Part shown: positions 44,648 to 53,111 of the stretch, piece by piece
Position numbering within the stretch: the first letter of the stretch is position 1
Layout of the letters: every line of letters begins with the position of its first letter
DNA from: Paracoccus marcusii
GTDB taxonomy: Bacteria > Pseudomonadota > Alphaproteobacteria > Rhodobacterales > Rhodobacteraceae
NCBI RefSeq assembly: GCF_028621715.1
Contig: NZ_CP117466.1
Coordinates: forward strand, 2,120,501-2,184,500
Reading direction: 5' to 3'
DNA: 64,000 bases
Notes under the pieces: generated by a model
What the model saw: only the letters and a program-made list of their open reading frames with translations
What the model was told of the DNA's origin: nothing
The model's database searches: none
Program-made: the position numbers and the translations under genes

Positions 44648-44666
44648 AATGCTGCGGTGCAGCATT
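44648..44666. promoter_or_regulatory. PhaR operator upstream of phaP
   Basis: AATGCTGC-ggt-GCAGCATT is an 8-bp perfect inverted repeat containing CTGC-N3-GCAG, the PhaR recognition pattern described in Rhodobacter/Paracoccus. It lies 78 bp before the phaP start, where PhaR is known to repress phasin expression until PHB accumulates. Confidence 0.8.
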
Positions 44667-44743
44667 CATATTGATGGCATGGAATGGATCGCAGCGACCC
44701 GTTCCCTCTGTCTCTCGGTCGCTGCATCACAGGAGTGAACGAC

Positions 44744-45199
44744 ATGGCAAAGACCCCCGATATGACCAAGACGATGCAGGACATGATGGCGAACTTTCCC
44801 ATCGACACCAGCTCGATGCAGGACGCGATGAAGTCGCAGTCGATGATGGGCGAGAAGCTGGCCCGCGTCGCGCTGAGCGCCGCCGAGCGTTCGACCGAGA
44901 TCTCGGCCCGCTGGGCCAAAGACTCGATCTCGCGCATGGGTGAGCTGGCTGCCGTCAAGCAGGACCCGTCCGAATACGCCAAGGCCATGAGCGATTTCGC
45001 CTCGGCCGCAGCCGAAATGGCCGCCGAGCACATGGCTGCCTATGCCGAAGTCGCCAAGAAGGTCCAGATGGACACCGTCGACCTGATGCTGACCGCCGGC
45101 AAGGACATGGCGTCGGATGCGCAGAAGGTGGCCGAAAAGGCCGCCCGCGACACCCAGACCGCCGTCAAGAAGGCCGCCACGGCGACCGTCGACAAGTGA
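44744..45199 (+). CDS. phaP: Phasin (PHB granule-associated protein)
   Basis: The 151-residue helical protein matches the alphaproteobacterial phasin family: MTKTMQDMMANFPIDTSSMQ, RVALSAAERSTEISARWAKD and an Ala/Lys-rich amphipathic C-terminus. Phasins coat PHB granules and limit their size. CAGGAG lies ahead of ATG 44744. A perfect PhaR operator lies upstream, and phaR follows, completing the usual phaC-phaP-phaR order. Confidence 0.93.
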   Translation: MAKTPDMTKTMQDMMANFPIDTSSMQDAMKSQSMMGEKLARVALSAAERSTEISARWAKDSISRMGELAAVKQDPSEYAKAMSDFASAAAEMAAEHMAAYAEVAKKVQMDTVDLMLTAGKDMASDAQKVAEKAARDTQTAVKKAATATVDK

Positions 45200-45287
45200 T
45201 CGCCTGATCACTGCAACCGACGGGGCAGGGGCGACTTCGGTCGCCCCTGTTCGCATTTGCGCGCCGGGGCTTTTTCCTTTGCGTTTT

Positions 45288-45325
45288 GCGGGTGCAGAAT
45301 TCATCATGGCGGCCAGGATGAATTC
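45288..45325. promoter_or_regulatory. Possible autoregulatory sites upstream of phaR
   Basis: TTGC-gggt-GCAG is a degenerate PhaR-type half-dyad at about 45286-45297. It is followed by a perfect 9-bp inverted repeat, GAATTCATC (45297-45305) and GATGAATTC (45317-45325), which ends 12 bp before the phaR start and could block translation or bind a repressor. Confidence 0.5.
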
Positions 45326-45337
45326 AAGGAACCCAGG

Positions 45338-45916
45338 ATGGCCGCATCGACTGCGCCGCTGCTGATCAAGCGTTATGCCAGCCGCCGCCTCTATAACACG
45401 CAGACCAGCGACTATGTTACGCTGGAGGATATCGCGGGCTTCATCCGCGATGGCCGCGAGGTCAAGATCATCGACCTGAAGTCGGGCGATGATCTAACCC
45501 GCCAGTACCTGCTGCAGATCATCGCCGAACATGAAAGCCGGGGCGAGAGCGTCCTGCCGCTGGACGTGCTGACCGACCTGGTGCGCAGCTATACGACCAA
45601 CGCGCAATCGGTCGTCCCGCAGTTCCTTGCCGCGAGCTTCGAGATGCTGCGCGAGGGACAGTCCAAGCTGATGGAGAACATGGCGGCGATGCCCAATCCC
45701 ATGGCCACGATGCCGGGATTCGACGCGCTGCAGCGCCAGCAGCAGATGTTTCTCAAGGCTATGATGGGCGGCTGGCGCGGTGGTGCCTCGGGCCCCGAAC
45801 GGGAGGACGGCACGCCCGCGCCCCCCGCCAGCCCCGCAACCCCCGAGGACGAGCGCGACATGGCCGAGATCCGCCGCCAGCTTGCCGAACTGCAAAAGCG
45901 CGTTTCCAAGCTGTGA
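45338..45916 (+). CDS. phaR: PHB synthesis repressor PhaR
   Basis: The 192-residue regulator binds both DNA and PHB. The N-terminal PHB/PHA accumulation regulator domain (about 9-70) reads LIKRYASRRLYNTQTSDYVT and IIDLKSGDDLTRQYLLQIIA. A second domain includes MLREGQSKLMENMAAMPNP, and the Pro-rich linker ends in a helical C-terminus. When PHB granules appear, PhaR leaves its operators and phasin is made. The start at ATG 45338 is used because upstream in-frame residues lack similarity. Confidence 0.93.
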   Translation: MAASTAPLLIKRYASRRLYNTQTSDYVTLEDIAGFIRDGREVKIIDLKSGDDLTRQYLLQIIAEHESRGESVLPLDVLTDLVRSYTTNAQSVVPQFLAASFEMLREGQSKLMENMAAMPNPMATMPGFDALQRQQQMFLKAMMGGWRGGASGPEREDGTPAPPASPATPEDERDMAEIRRQLAELQKRVSKL

Positions 45917-45958
45917 TCCCCTTGCACCGCGCCGTGCGTCGGGCTAGACCCGCCTCAC

Positions 45959-46048
45959 GGAGCGGTGGCCGAGTGGTCGAAGGCGCACGCCTGGAAAGTG
46001 TGTAGGCGGGAGACCGTCTCGAGGGTTCGAATCCCTCTCGCTCCGCCA
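45959..46048 (+). tRNA. tRNA-Ser (anticodon GGA)
   Basis: A 90-base class II tRNA starts GGAGCGG and ends with encoded CCA. It has the long variable arm typical of serine tRNAs, anticodon loop with GGA in CTGGAAAG, T-arm GGGTTCGAATCCC and an acceptor with one G-T pair. It marks the boundary between core and accessory DNA, a classic island insertion site. Confidence 0.95.
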
Positions 46049-46612
46049 AATGGCCTGAACGAACTTATCTCCAAGTTCGGCCGCAGCCGGATTTTCTCGT
46101 TATAGTCAGGGGTTATAGAACTCTAGCTGTTCACTGGCCCCGGTGCAGGTAGGCTTTATTTTGCTCTCTAGCGACCGCGTTTCTCTAAAGCTGATGACTG
46201 CGCCAAAACGGTGGTCAGCTTGAAATGAGCTGAAAACATTCGGTCTTTTTCAACTCTTATGTAGCGTTGGATATCAGGGCCTTCTAAGGCTAAAGGATCT
46301 CGGGTCAAACCACATCCGCTCAGTACGCCTCTAAGAAATGGCGGATCGGCCCCTTCGATAGGGGTGACAGTGGCCTGTGCCGGCGCATCCTTGGAGAATA
46401 CAAGCTGCTTTGTAAGTACGGGATCGGCACAAAGCCAGCGGCGACGCGAAGGGCGGTGGATCGCCATTCTTTGCGAATGCAAGCAAACCATGTCATGCGG
46501 GCAAGAGCGGACACTGGCGGACAAACTGGGAGCCAATAGCTGTCAATTAACTGGTCGTAGATTCGATTCCCACCGCTCCCGCTATGTATAATTGATACAT
46601 AACAACAAATTA
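46049..46612. other. Island-side spacer with a tRNA/tmRNA-like 3' fragment
   Basis: This 560-bp stretch has no gene I can support; overlapping short frames on the minus strand lack family resemblance. At 46553-46580 the sequence ending ATTCGATTCCCACCGCTCCC resembles a T-arm plus acceptor strand. It matches the tRNA-Ser 3' end in part (TTCGA-TCCC-C-CGCTCC) and even more closely the tmRNA-type TTCGATTCCC. It may be a decayed attachment-site copy. Confidence 0.4.
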
Positions 46613-46651
46613 TAAGGTGCTCCCCGTTCTTTGGACAGGATCTGGCGCTTT

Positions 46652-47564
46652 TTAAGCTCTGATCTGCTCCTGCTGATCAGGTTGCGTGACTTCGATTTGC
46701 TGTGAGTAGACCACTGCCGGCGGTCGGCCGCCAAGGGCCTTGTGCGGCCGACGGTGGTTGTAGAACTCCATCCATGTGCGGACACCCGCGCGGGCCTGTG
46801 ACCCGGTCTCCCAGGCATGCAGGTAGACGCACTCGTATTTCAGCGTCCGCCACAGTCGTTCGATGAAGATGTTGTCCAGGTAGCGACCCTTGCCGTCCAT
46901 CGAGATGCGGATCCCGGACCGGCGCAGGCGGTCTGTCCAGGCAAACGATGTGAACTAAGATCCCTGATCGCTGTTCATGATGTCGGGCGGTCCGAAGTGA
47001 TAGATGGCCTCGTTCAGCGCCACGACGCAGAAGTCGGCGTCCCCTCGCCATGGTCCTCGGACCAGTGGCGGACCATGGCTCGATGTTTGAGATCCGCCAC
47101 GCCAGGACCATGCGGGTGTGCCAGTCCATTATCGCCACCAGATAGAGAAAGCCGCGACGCATTGGCAGATAGGTGATGTCCACGCACCAGACCTGGTTTG
47201 GCCGTTCCACCCTCAACCCGCGTAGAGGGTAGGGATAGATCTTGTGCCCCCTTGCTGGCCTGCTGGTGTTGGGCTTCTGAAAGATCGGCATCAGCCCCAT
47301 CAGGCGCATGAGCCGACGTATGCGCTTTTCGTTCACCTTGTGGCCCTTGTTGCGCAGGTGCCAGGTCATCTGACGGACGCCAAAGAAAGGCGTGTCGAGG
47401 AACTGTACGTCGATCAGCTGCATCAGCGCGAGGTTCTGCTCCGTTTCACCCTGCAGCGCATGGTAAAGCGACGACCGGGGGATCTGTAGCAGCGCGCACT
47501 GCTGGCCGATCGACAGGTCCGGATGGTCGCGTTCAACCGTGCCGCGCCTCACGTCCCGTTCCAA
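46652..47564 (-). pseudogene. IS3-family transposase orfB, frameshifted and interrupted
   Basis: The N-terminal part (LSIGQQCALLQIPRSSLYHA) and the first part of the DDE domain (RPNQVWCVDITYLPMRRGFL, containing the first catalytic Asp) read in one frame. About 47080 the frame shifts, and the continuation DADFCVVALNEAIYHFGPPD is found in another. TAG then replaces the expected Gln codon in DQGS-stop-FTSFAWTDRLRR near 46956. The last part, with IERLWRTLKYECVYLHAWE and the catalytic Glu region, is open to 46652. Two lesions mean no functional transposase. Confidence 0.85.
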
Positions 47565-47842
47565 GGCTTCAGCTTTCTTTCCAAAAACGAGTTAGCCACC
47601 GCTAGTTCTCCGATCTTGGCATGCAGGTCCCTGACCTGATCCTCATCGATCACCGGCGCCTTGCGGCCACCGTGTTCAAAGACACCGGACGCGCCATCGA
47701 GCAGCGCGCGTTTCCATTGATTGATCATCGTCGGATGCACGCCGAACCGGCTCGCCAGCTCCGACACGGTCGCCTCAACTTTCAGCGCCTCAAGTGCCAC
47801 CTTCGCCTTGAACGCAGGGGCGTGCTGCTTTCGTTTCGACAT
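47549..47842 (-). CDS. IS3-family transposase orfA
   Basis: The 97-residue protein has an N-terminal helix-turn-helix (FKAKVALEALKVEATVSELA, then FGVHPTMINQWKRALLDG) and a C-terminal leucine-zipper-like helix (DLHAKIGELAVANSFLERKL). This is standard for IS3 OrfA, which is normally fused to OrfB by programmed -1 frameshifting. It is intact, but its orfB partner is broken, so it cannot support transposition alone. Confidence 0.85.
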   Translation of the reverse strand: MSKRKQHAPAFKAKVALEALKVEATVSELASRFGVHPTMINQWKRALLDGASGVFEHGGRKAPVIDEDQVRDLHAKIGELAVANSFLERKLKPWNGT

Positions 47843-48094
47843 CGTCGATCTCCCTCGTGATGAAGATCAGCAGACAGCAAAAACAGAGCTTACGTCAGTG
47901 TCCAGTTTTTAGGGACCACCTCAGGGGCGTAGATCTCGACACCCAGTGAAGTGAGAAACAAATTCTTAGCACACATTGCGAAACGCACTCCCCACCAGCC
48001 GATGGATAGGACTTCGCAGCAGCGCCTCAGCCAAGCAATGTGGGGTTCAGACGCCGCTTAGCGTTCAGCGGTCCGGTGATCATCCAATGGTCAT

Positions 48095-48366
48095 GATGTC
48101 GTCCGTTAGCCGCTCCTCGTCCGGCTCGCCGCGGCGAACCTCGCGGTTCGCGTCGGGCGGTGCCGGCCAAGGGTGTGGAAGGCGCAGCGTCCGGATAGGC
48201 GGGCGCCTGCCACGATACGGCTTGCGCCAGCGGTAACAGGTCTACTGAGATCGCCCCGATCCAGTAAACCGCCGCAACGGCGCTTTATGCTCCTTGCCCT
48301 GCAGCATTTCAACCTGCCGAAGCTTCAGCGCAATCTCCTCGGGCTTTTATCGCTTTCCCGCCATCT
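48095..48366 (-). pseudogene. Relic of a second IS3-type transposase (orfA plus start of orfB)
   Basis: On the minus strand MAGKR-stop-KPEEIALKLRQVEMLQGKEH, followed by CYRWRKPYRG, matches the usual IS3 orfA pattern (KPEEI-KLRQVE, YYRWR-EYGG). It has stops at TAA and TAG inside the first 40 codons. Further on, EPDEERLTDDIM resembles the beginning of an orfB. Heavily decayed and non-functional. Confidence 0.65.
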
Positions 48367-48443
48367 TTAGACACTTTGAAATGTGACAAAACGATCCCAG
48401 TTGCTGGACCCCTTGATAGCAAAACTCCCATCGAAAAAAGAAA

Positions 48444-50111
48444 CTATCGAGAAGTCCGCTTTAGCCTAGCCTCATAGGCGGTAAGAACAGTTGCGGTCAG
48501 CGCTACCCCGCGCTCAACAAAATCGCCATTCCCCTCTTTGACCTGCTGCAACAGAGCACGCCCCACCGTCTCAGGATCGAAGTTATCAGCTATAATGCGC
48601 TTTAAAAGCTCATTGAGACTTACCCCTCCGTCGTCTACCTCAGACTGATTTTTACGCGAAAGGACCTGCGGCTCGCTTTTAGTGAAAAGATCAGCAAGGC
48701 GGCCAGGCGGACGAGCCCCCCTTGCGTCTTGCCCATTCGAGCTATTTGCGTTTGCGGAGGAGAAATTAGGAGACAGAACCTTCTTCTCTGAGCGAGAACG
48801 AGCAAGAATTGTCTGCCCGAACTCAGTACGGAACCATCCTAAAGTTTCATTTCCTGTTTCCTTAGACTCTTTACTAGCCAACTTTTCAAGGCGACCAAGT
48901 CCATTCAAGTATAGCGCATCATCAATTAAACCAACAACGTCGATCGCTGTACGTTCAGGCTTCCAGGAGCGAAGATCAGGATAGCGGAACGACTGAGCTT
49001 TTTCCCCCGCGCTGACCTTTGCAAGACGCAGCGCACTTTCACGTATATAGCTGATATCTTGAATTGTGTCTGAACACTCAACAGTGGTTGACGCTCCAAC
49101 TATAGCACCAGCCATCGAAGCAATCGAGTCGGTGTCCGAGCCGAGTGCATTTGCGAGAACTAGTAATGCACGTTTAGGATCCGACACATCAGCGACCGAG
49201 CTCGCAAATGCTGCTAGAACAGCTGTCACTGTCCCTGAACCTCGAGATTGATCGGCTTTTGCAGCTAAGAGATCTAAAGCATCGGGATAGGCAACATCTA
49301 AAGAATTACCATCTAACGCAGAAAGCTTATCTAAATATTGAACAATTTCGTCAACGGCGTCATTGACCCCGTCCGTGAAGCTGCGGTTGCTCGCCTTTTG
49401 CCATGCATCAAGCCACAGAATTCTAATATCTCTGTCTCGTTCAATTAATAAAGGAAGGCCTCGCAACACCTCAGCCTGCTTAGCAAGCTCCAGCAGACTG
49501 GCGGGACTGCCAGTTCGCATTGCAAATGCTAATGACAGCGCATGAAAACATGCTCCCACAAACCCACGCGGATGTCCGTGAGTACAGATCGAGTTCCTAA
49601 AAACGTCTAAAAGGATCTCGTCATATTTGCTGAGGTCACGAGCAGCCCATACGTGCGGCTGCACGCGCATTGCGGCACCGTTACCACCCGACTTCACGTA
49701 GGCAGACCGCTTTCCGCCAAAGAAATTGGAATACCACGTTGCGGAGGTTCGTGCTAAATTTGCCGCCGCTTCTTTGGAGGAGATGCCGGCTCCTAGCGCG
49801 TAGTTTGACCAAGCCGTCAACTCTACCTTGGCAAATGCGGCCACATCAAAGCTTCCGTCTGCACGGATTGCTCGAGCTGTCGCTAGGCGAAGCTGAGTAT
49901 CATCAGAGTAAGTTCCGGCTGGGAGCTCGAAGGTCGTGCCGCTGTAACCTCCAACTTTGCGCCGCCATGACGAGGTAGCCGACACATATTCGGCTCCACT
50001 GCGGTAACGAACTCGCTCAGCATCAGCAAGCTCAGTCATGAAGCCAAGTGCGTCGCCGTAAGCTGCCCATTCGGCAGATAATCTAATGGTTTCTGAGGGA
50101 TGCCTCGTCAT
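48444..50111 (-). CDS. ADP-ribosylglycohydrolase-family protein (probable antitoxin)
   Basis: The 555-residue protein has an ARH/DraG-type core (residues about 10-350) with its magnesium-binding signatures intact. These are YGDALGFMTE (18-27), YSDDTQLRLA (68-77, the DDT motif), CTHGHPRGFVGA (176-187) and ALGSDTDSIASMAGAIVGA (322-340, the DxD motif). ARH enzymes remove ADP-ribose from proteins or nucleic acids. A 200-residue C-terminal extension is unrecognised and ends in a basic stretch. Its start overlaps the upstream DarT-like gene by ATGA, and the expected role is reversal of that toxin's modification. GC is clearly below the core genome. Confidence 0.88.
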   Translation of the reverse strand: MTRHPSETIRLSAEWAAYGDALGFMTELADAERVRYRSGAEYVSATSSWRRKVGGYSGTTFELPAGTYSDDTQLRLATARAIRADGSFDVAAFAKVELTAWSNYALGAGISSKEAAANLARTSATWYSNFFGGKRSAYVKSGGNGAAMRVQPHVWAARDLSKYDEILLDVFRNSICTHGHPRGFVGACFHALSLAFAMRTGSPASLLELAKQAEVLRGLPLLIERDRDIRILWLDAWQKASNRSFTDGVNDAVDEIVQYLDKLSALDGNSLDVAYPDALDLLAAKADQSRGSGTVTAVLAAFASSVADVSDPKRALLVLANALGSDTDSIASMAGAIVGASTTVECSDTIQDISYIRESALRLAKVSAGEKAQSFRYPDLRSWKPERTAIDVVGLIDDALYLNGLGRLEKLASKESKETGNETLGWFRTEFGQTILARSRSEKKVLSPNFSSANANSSNGQDARGARPPGRLADLFTKSEPQVLSRKNQSEVDDGGVSLNELLKRIIADNFDPETVGRALLQQVKEGNGDFVERGVALTATVLTAYEARLKRTSR

Positions 50112-50749
50112 TTCGGTCTTGCCCCAAATTTCTCAGCGGATACTAGCACATCCACTTCGGGATGGAACGTCGCCTTTAGGAAGCCGCAGACCTCATTCTG
50201 ATCTTGTTGCGTCCTAACATAGATGCGACGAAGGTGCTCTGTGGAAAGAGCTTGCGGATAGAGCGCTTCTGCTTGGAAGCAAGTAGGGTAGCTCAGGCGC
50301 TCGTCGGTCGGCCGCCGCACGCGACTAGTAGCCCACTGGACCACAGTATCTGCATACAGACTGTTCAACCCCGTAGCCCCCTCCTCTCGGATCACCCCCG
50401 TATACATGTTGTTGGTGGTGGAGAAGACAACGCCTTCATGCGTAAGAACTTCTGGATCAAACGCCAAAATACACCAAAAAATTGGCTGTGCCCGGTGCCA
50501 CGACTGCGAGCAAGTATTGTAAAACTTAGTATTTATATGTTCGATAGATAAGCTGATATGATCGAGATAATCGACATCCCTCCTCAGCTCCGCGTTGGGC
50601 GAAAAAAGATACTTTACCATTTCGTCATTATGAAGCTTAGCTCGAGATAATAGGTTACTTCCGTAAAGCGTTCCTAAGCACCCATGATTGGTTGTAAAGT
50701 GCACTACCTCTGAAATTCCCCGTTCCCTAATAACATTTTCGACTGTCAT
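50108..50749 (-). CDS. DarT-like (DUF4433) ADP-ribosyltransferase, probable toxin
   Basis: The 213-residue protein resembles DarT, which ADP-ribosylates thymidine in single-stranded DNA. VVHFTTNHGCLGTLYGSNLL (residues 15-34) corresponds to the NAD-binding histidine segment and following helix. PIFWCILAFDPEVLTHEGVV is a core strand region. CFQAEALYPQALSTEHLRRI (157-176) contains a QAE motif whose glutamate (about 161) matches the DarT catalytic glutamate by position and context. It overlaps the helicase and ARH genes by ATGA on both sides. A protein or RNA target is possible; family assignment is by eye. Confidence 0.72.
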   Translation of the reverse strand: MTVENVIRERGISEVVHFTTNHGCLGTLYGSNLLSRAKLHNDEMVKYLFSPNAELRRDVDYLDHISLSIEHINTKFYNTCSQSWHRAQPIFWCILAFDPEVLTHEGVVFSTTNNMYTGVIREEGATGLNSLYADTVVQWATSRVRRPTDERLSYPTCFQAEALYPQALSTEHLRRIYVRTQQDQNEVCGFLKATFHPEVDVLVSAEKFGARPK

Positions 50750-52146
50750 AGATCAACCACATTGACGAGATTAGTATCGATATTGTTAACGAGAGCCAAT
50801 GCTCGCTCTCGCATCGCTCCAATCACAACAGACTCTCTTGCACGTCCCACTCCCATAGCTACCAATCTCCGGTGGGAGTTATAACGGTCATCGTCGTCGC
50901 CATCACCATAACGGGCAAATTCCTGGTCAAGACCCAGCATGAAGACATGATCGAACTCGAGACCTTTAGCGCTATGGAAGGTGCATAGGCCAATATTAGA
51001 GTCATCTTCCGGCCATACTGACGCCCCCTGAAGCTCGCAAAATTCTAGCCCTTCAGCTGTCAGAGCACTCCGGATATCGCGAAAGTATCCTCCACCTTTT
51101 AAATGCAAGAAGCCAACTGTCTCATTTTCTAAGTCAACATTTTGCAATAGCCTCATTGCATATTCAACCTGATCTGGGAAACGGCCATAGATCACGGTTG
51201 GAAGGTCACCATCTCGGCTGCACAGTGCAGGGTTTGGCAGACTGCCATCATCATCTACGCCAAGTCCTTGAGCTATACATGCTGCGAGGCTAGCTATTTG
51301 GCGAGTATTCCGGTAGTTAACGTTCAGCCGCAAGCTACGGCCCGGCGATATCACAATGCCAGCTTCCAACCATGTTCCACCTCTCGGGTATATTCTTTGA
51401 GCAGTATCCGTGACGAAGATGATGGTTGCATCATCGGCAGCGTGATTAGTCACGGCCCTTAGCTGATTTAATGACAGGTCTTGAGCTTCATCAACGACGA
51501 TCACATCGTACTTGAAATCCGCGCAAACATGCATCATTTCTATTGCGTTGTCGTGAAAATCTCTATGGCTGTTTGCTTCTTTCCAATCTAAATATGGTTG
51601 CACCACCTCATCCAGCAAACGCTGCCGCAATGCGCGGGGCATCGCAGGAGTGGTACCTCGTCCAGTTCGCTCAGCTGTTATGTAATCCTGAAGACGATCA
51701 GGCTTGAATCGGCCGCGCAAATAATTAACTTCGTCAATGATGAACTGCACATCTCCTTGAAATTTTTGAGCCAGGCTTTGTAGTTTCGACTTACATAGAT
51801 CGTATGACCTGCCCCCCCTGAGCTCAAGCGTATCATGAGCCCACTTATCAAAAGTAGACGTAAATATGCGAATATCGTCGGCGTAATCCTCCATCTCCTC
51901 CTGCACTACCGCTCTAACATACCCACATAATGAATTGTAATAAGTCAAAACTAGAATATTTGCAGGCAGCGCCTCTTGGTTTCGAAGTTGATTCACTGTT
52001 GCACCCGTTGACGCCCTAAGCGCTAATAAGGCAGTGGTTGTTTTTCCACTTCCAGCAGCGCCCCTGATTAGCGATGCCCCCGTTTGTATTCTTCTAACTA
52101 TAGAAATCTGTTCTGGGGTGGGTCTTACGCGACGCAGTACTTGCAA
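50746..52146 (-). CDS. UvrD-like superfamily 1 helicase of the DarT-ARH operon
   Basis: The protein is about 466 residues with SF1 motifs in order. They are Walker A GAAGSGKTTTALLAL, motif Ia region ILVLTYYNSLC, motif II VVDEAQDLS, motif III VTDTAQRIY, motif IV NVNYRNTRQIA, motif V TFHSAKGLEFDHVFM and motif VI MGVGRARESVV. It is shorter than UvrD and lacks a recognisable nuclease. The start is taken as TTG 52146 because AAGGAG lies six bases upstream; an earlier TTG at 52245 would add 33 residues. It is first in the three-gene operon, all joined by ATGA overlaps. Confidence 0.85.
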   Translation of the reverse strand: MQVLRRVRPTPEQISIVRRIQTGASLIRGAAGSGKTTTALLALRASTGATVNQLRNQEALPANILVLTYYNSLCGYVRAVVQEEMEDYADDIRIFTSTFDKWAHDTLELRGGRSYDLCKSKLQSLAQKFQGDVQFIIDEVNYLRGRFKPDRLQDYITAERTGRGTTPAMPRALRQRLLDEVVQPYLDWKEANSHRDFHDNAIEMMHVCADFKYDVIVVDEAQDLSLNQLRAVTNHAADDATIIFVTDTAQRIYPRGGTWLEAGIVISPGRSLRLNVNYRNTRQIASLAACIAQGLGVDDDGSLPNPALCSRDGDLPTVIYGRFPDQVEYAMRLLQNVDLENETVGFLHLKGGGYFRDIRSALTAEGLEFCELQGASVWPEDDSNIGLCTFHSAKGLEFDHVFMLGLDQEFARYGDGDDDDRYNSHRRLVAMGVGRARESVVIGAMRERALALVNNIDTNLVNVVDL

Positions 52147-52158
52147 TTCATTCTCCTT

Positions 52159-52426
52159 AGCCACAACCTCACAGAGACGTGAGGCACTACGATGGCGGGA
52201 TGAACATCGGATTTGCAAGTCCTTGTGGATGTGCGCCGCTACCAATGTTCATCTTGAAGCACGATTGCAACTTGACACCGATGCGCGATGTTGCCTACGG
52301 ATCGAGGGGAGTGTCGCCAGTCACCCTGCTGCGCAAAACGGCTGCTAGTTGATGTAGAGCCCGCTCTGCCGCTTGCGCCACGAGTCACAAGTGTGCCGGT
52401 AGGGCAACGTTGGTAATCCCCCATTT
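52159..52426. other. Upstream region of the DarT-ARH-helicase operon
   Basis: No gene is supported here. It must contain the operon promoter on the minus strand, but I find no convincing -35/-10 pair or operator. Confidence 0.4.
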
Positions 52427-52660
52427 CTAACGGAACGCATTGCCATGGAACAGGCGGGGGTTCAGCCATGTCCAGAGGAGAACGGCACCTGCGAGAACAA
52501 CAGCCCATCGGCCGATCCAGACCCGGCTCCAGACAGCGGCAGCGAGCAACGGTAGGATTGAGACGGGGGAACACGCCCCCCACGGGTTTGCATGCCGTGC
52601 CCGTACCGCATCATGCATCGCCATCAGCTACAGGATTACCCGGTTCAGAGCCTTCAGCAT
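52427..52660 (-). pseudogene. Relic of a DUF6653-like membrane protein
   Basis: The segment LMAMHDAVRARHANPWGACS with VWSRVWIGRWAVVLAG and WTWLNPRLF matches my recollection of small DUF6653 proteins (RHANPW, SRVWIG, WLNPRLF). A TAG interrupts codon 11 after ATG 52660, and the frame ends early at 52427, about half the expected length. Probably a decayed gene; function unknown. Confidence 0.5.
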
Positions 52661-52784
52661 GTCACCACCTCCGACGCCCGTCACAATAGCGCAGCATTGG
52701 CAACGCAAGCTGACCTAAGTCTGATTACCGCAGAATCGCCACCGCAACTATACTCGCGGCAGTTTCCATCCGGGAGGATTGACG

Positions 52785-53111
52785 ATGACTGCGTTTCTGA
52801 TTGCCGAGGTGAAGGTCACCGACGACGCATGAGTGCAAGACTATGCCGCGAAAGTTTACGACATCGCGGCAAAACATGGCGGCCGCTACCTTTCCCGGAG
52901 CGGCAATTTTGAGACGCTGGAAGGCAGTGCGACTGACGAGACACGGATTGCGCTGATCCAGTTCCCCGACTGTGCCTCGGCCCATGCCTTCGCCAACGAA
53001 CCGGAATACGCCCCCTTCGGCAAGGCGCGGCAGGACGGTTCGGTCCGCCACTTCCAAGCGATCGACGACAGCAACATCGCAGGCGCGATCCCCTCCCTGT
53101 CAAAGCCGTGA
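52785..53111 (+). pseudogene. DUF1330-family protein with in-frame TGA
   Basis: ATG 52785, with GGGAGGA upstream, opens MTAFLIAEVKVTDDA. TGA at 52830 follows, then VQDYAAKVYDIAAKHGGRYL and IALIQFPDCASAHAFANEPE, a full-length DUF1330 (dimeric alpha-beta barrel) protein. TGA stands where family members usually have Trp. Translation might restart at GTG 52833, but the first strand would be lost. A single nonsense change in an otherwise intact gene. Confidence 0.75.

Larger units (their letters stand above)
46613..47923 (-). mobile_element. Degenerate IS3-family insertion sequence
   Basis: The element is about 1.31 kb, with imperfect 25-bp terminal repeats (46613-46637 and 47899-47923; about 15 matches, including AGGTG and GGACA). 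It carries orfA and a broken orfB on the minus strand. No target-site duplication is evident. Size and gene organisation are those of IS3-family elements. The frameshift and stop in orfB make it non-autonomous. Confidence 0.8.

Noticed and set aside
46168..46536. Minus-strand open frame of about 120 codons between tRNA-Ser and the insertion sequence
   Set aside because: Two overlapping frames are equally open, there is no clear start signal, and the residue pattern does not resemble a known protein. Left as spacer.
48444..50111. DraG-type nitrogenase regulator for the ADP-ribosylglycohydrolase
   Set aside because: No nif or draT gene is nearby; the long C-terminal extension and coupling to a DarT-like gene point to a different role.
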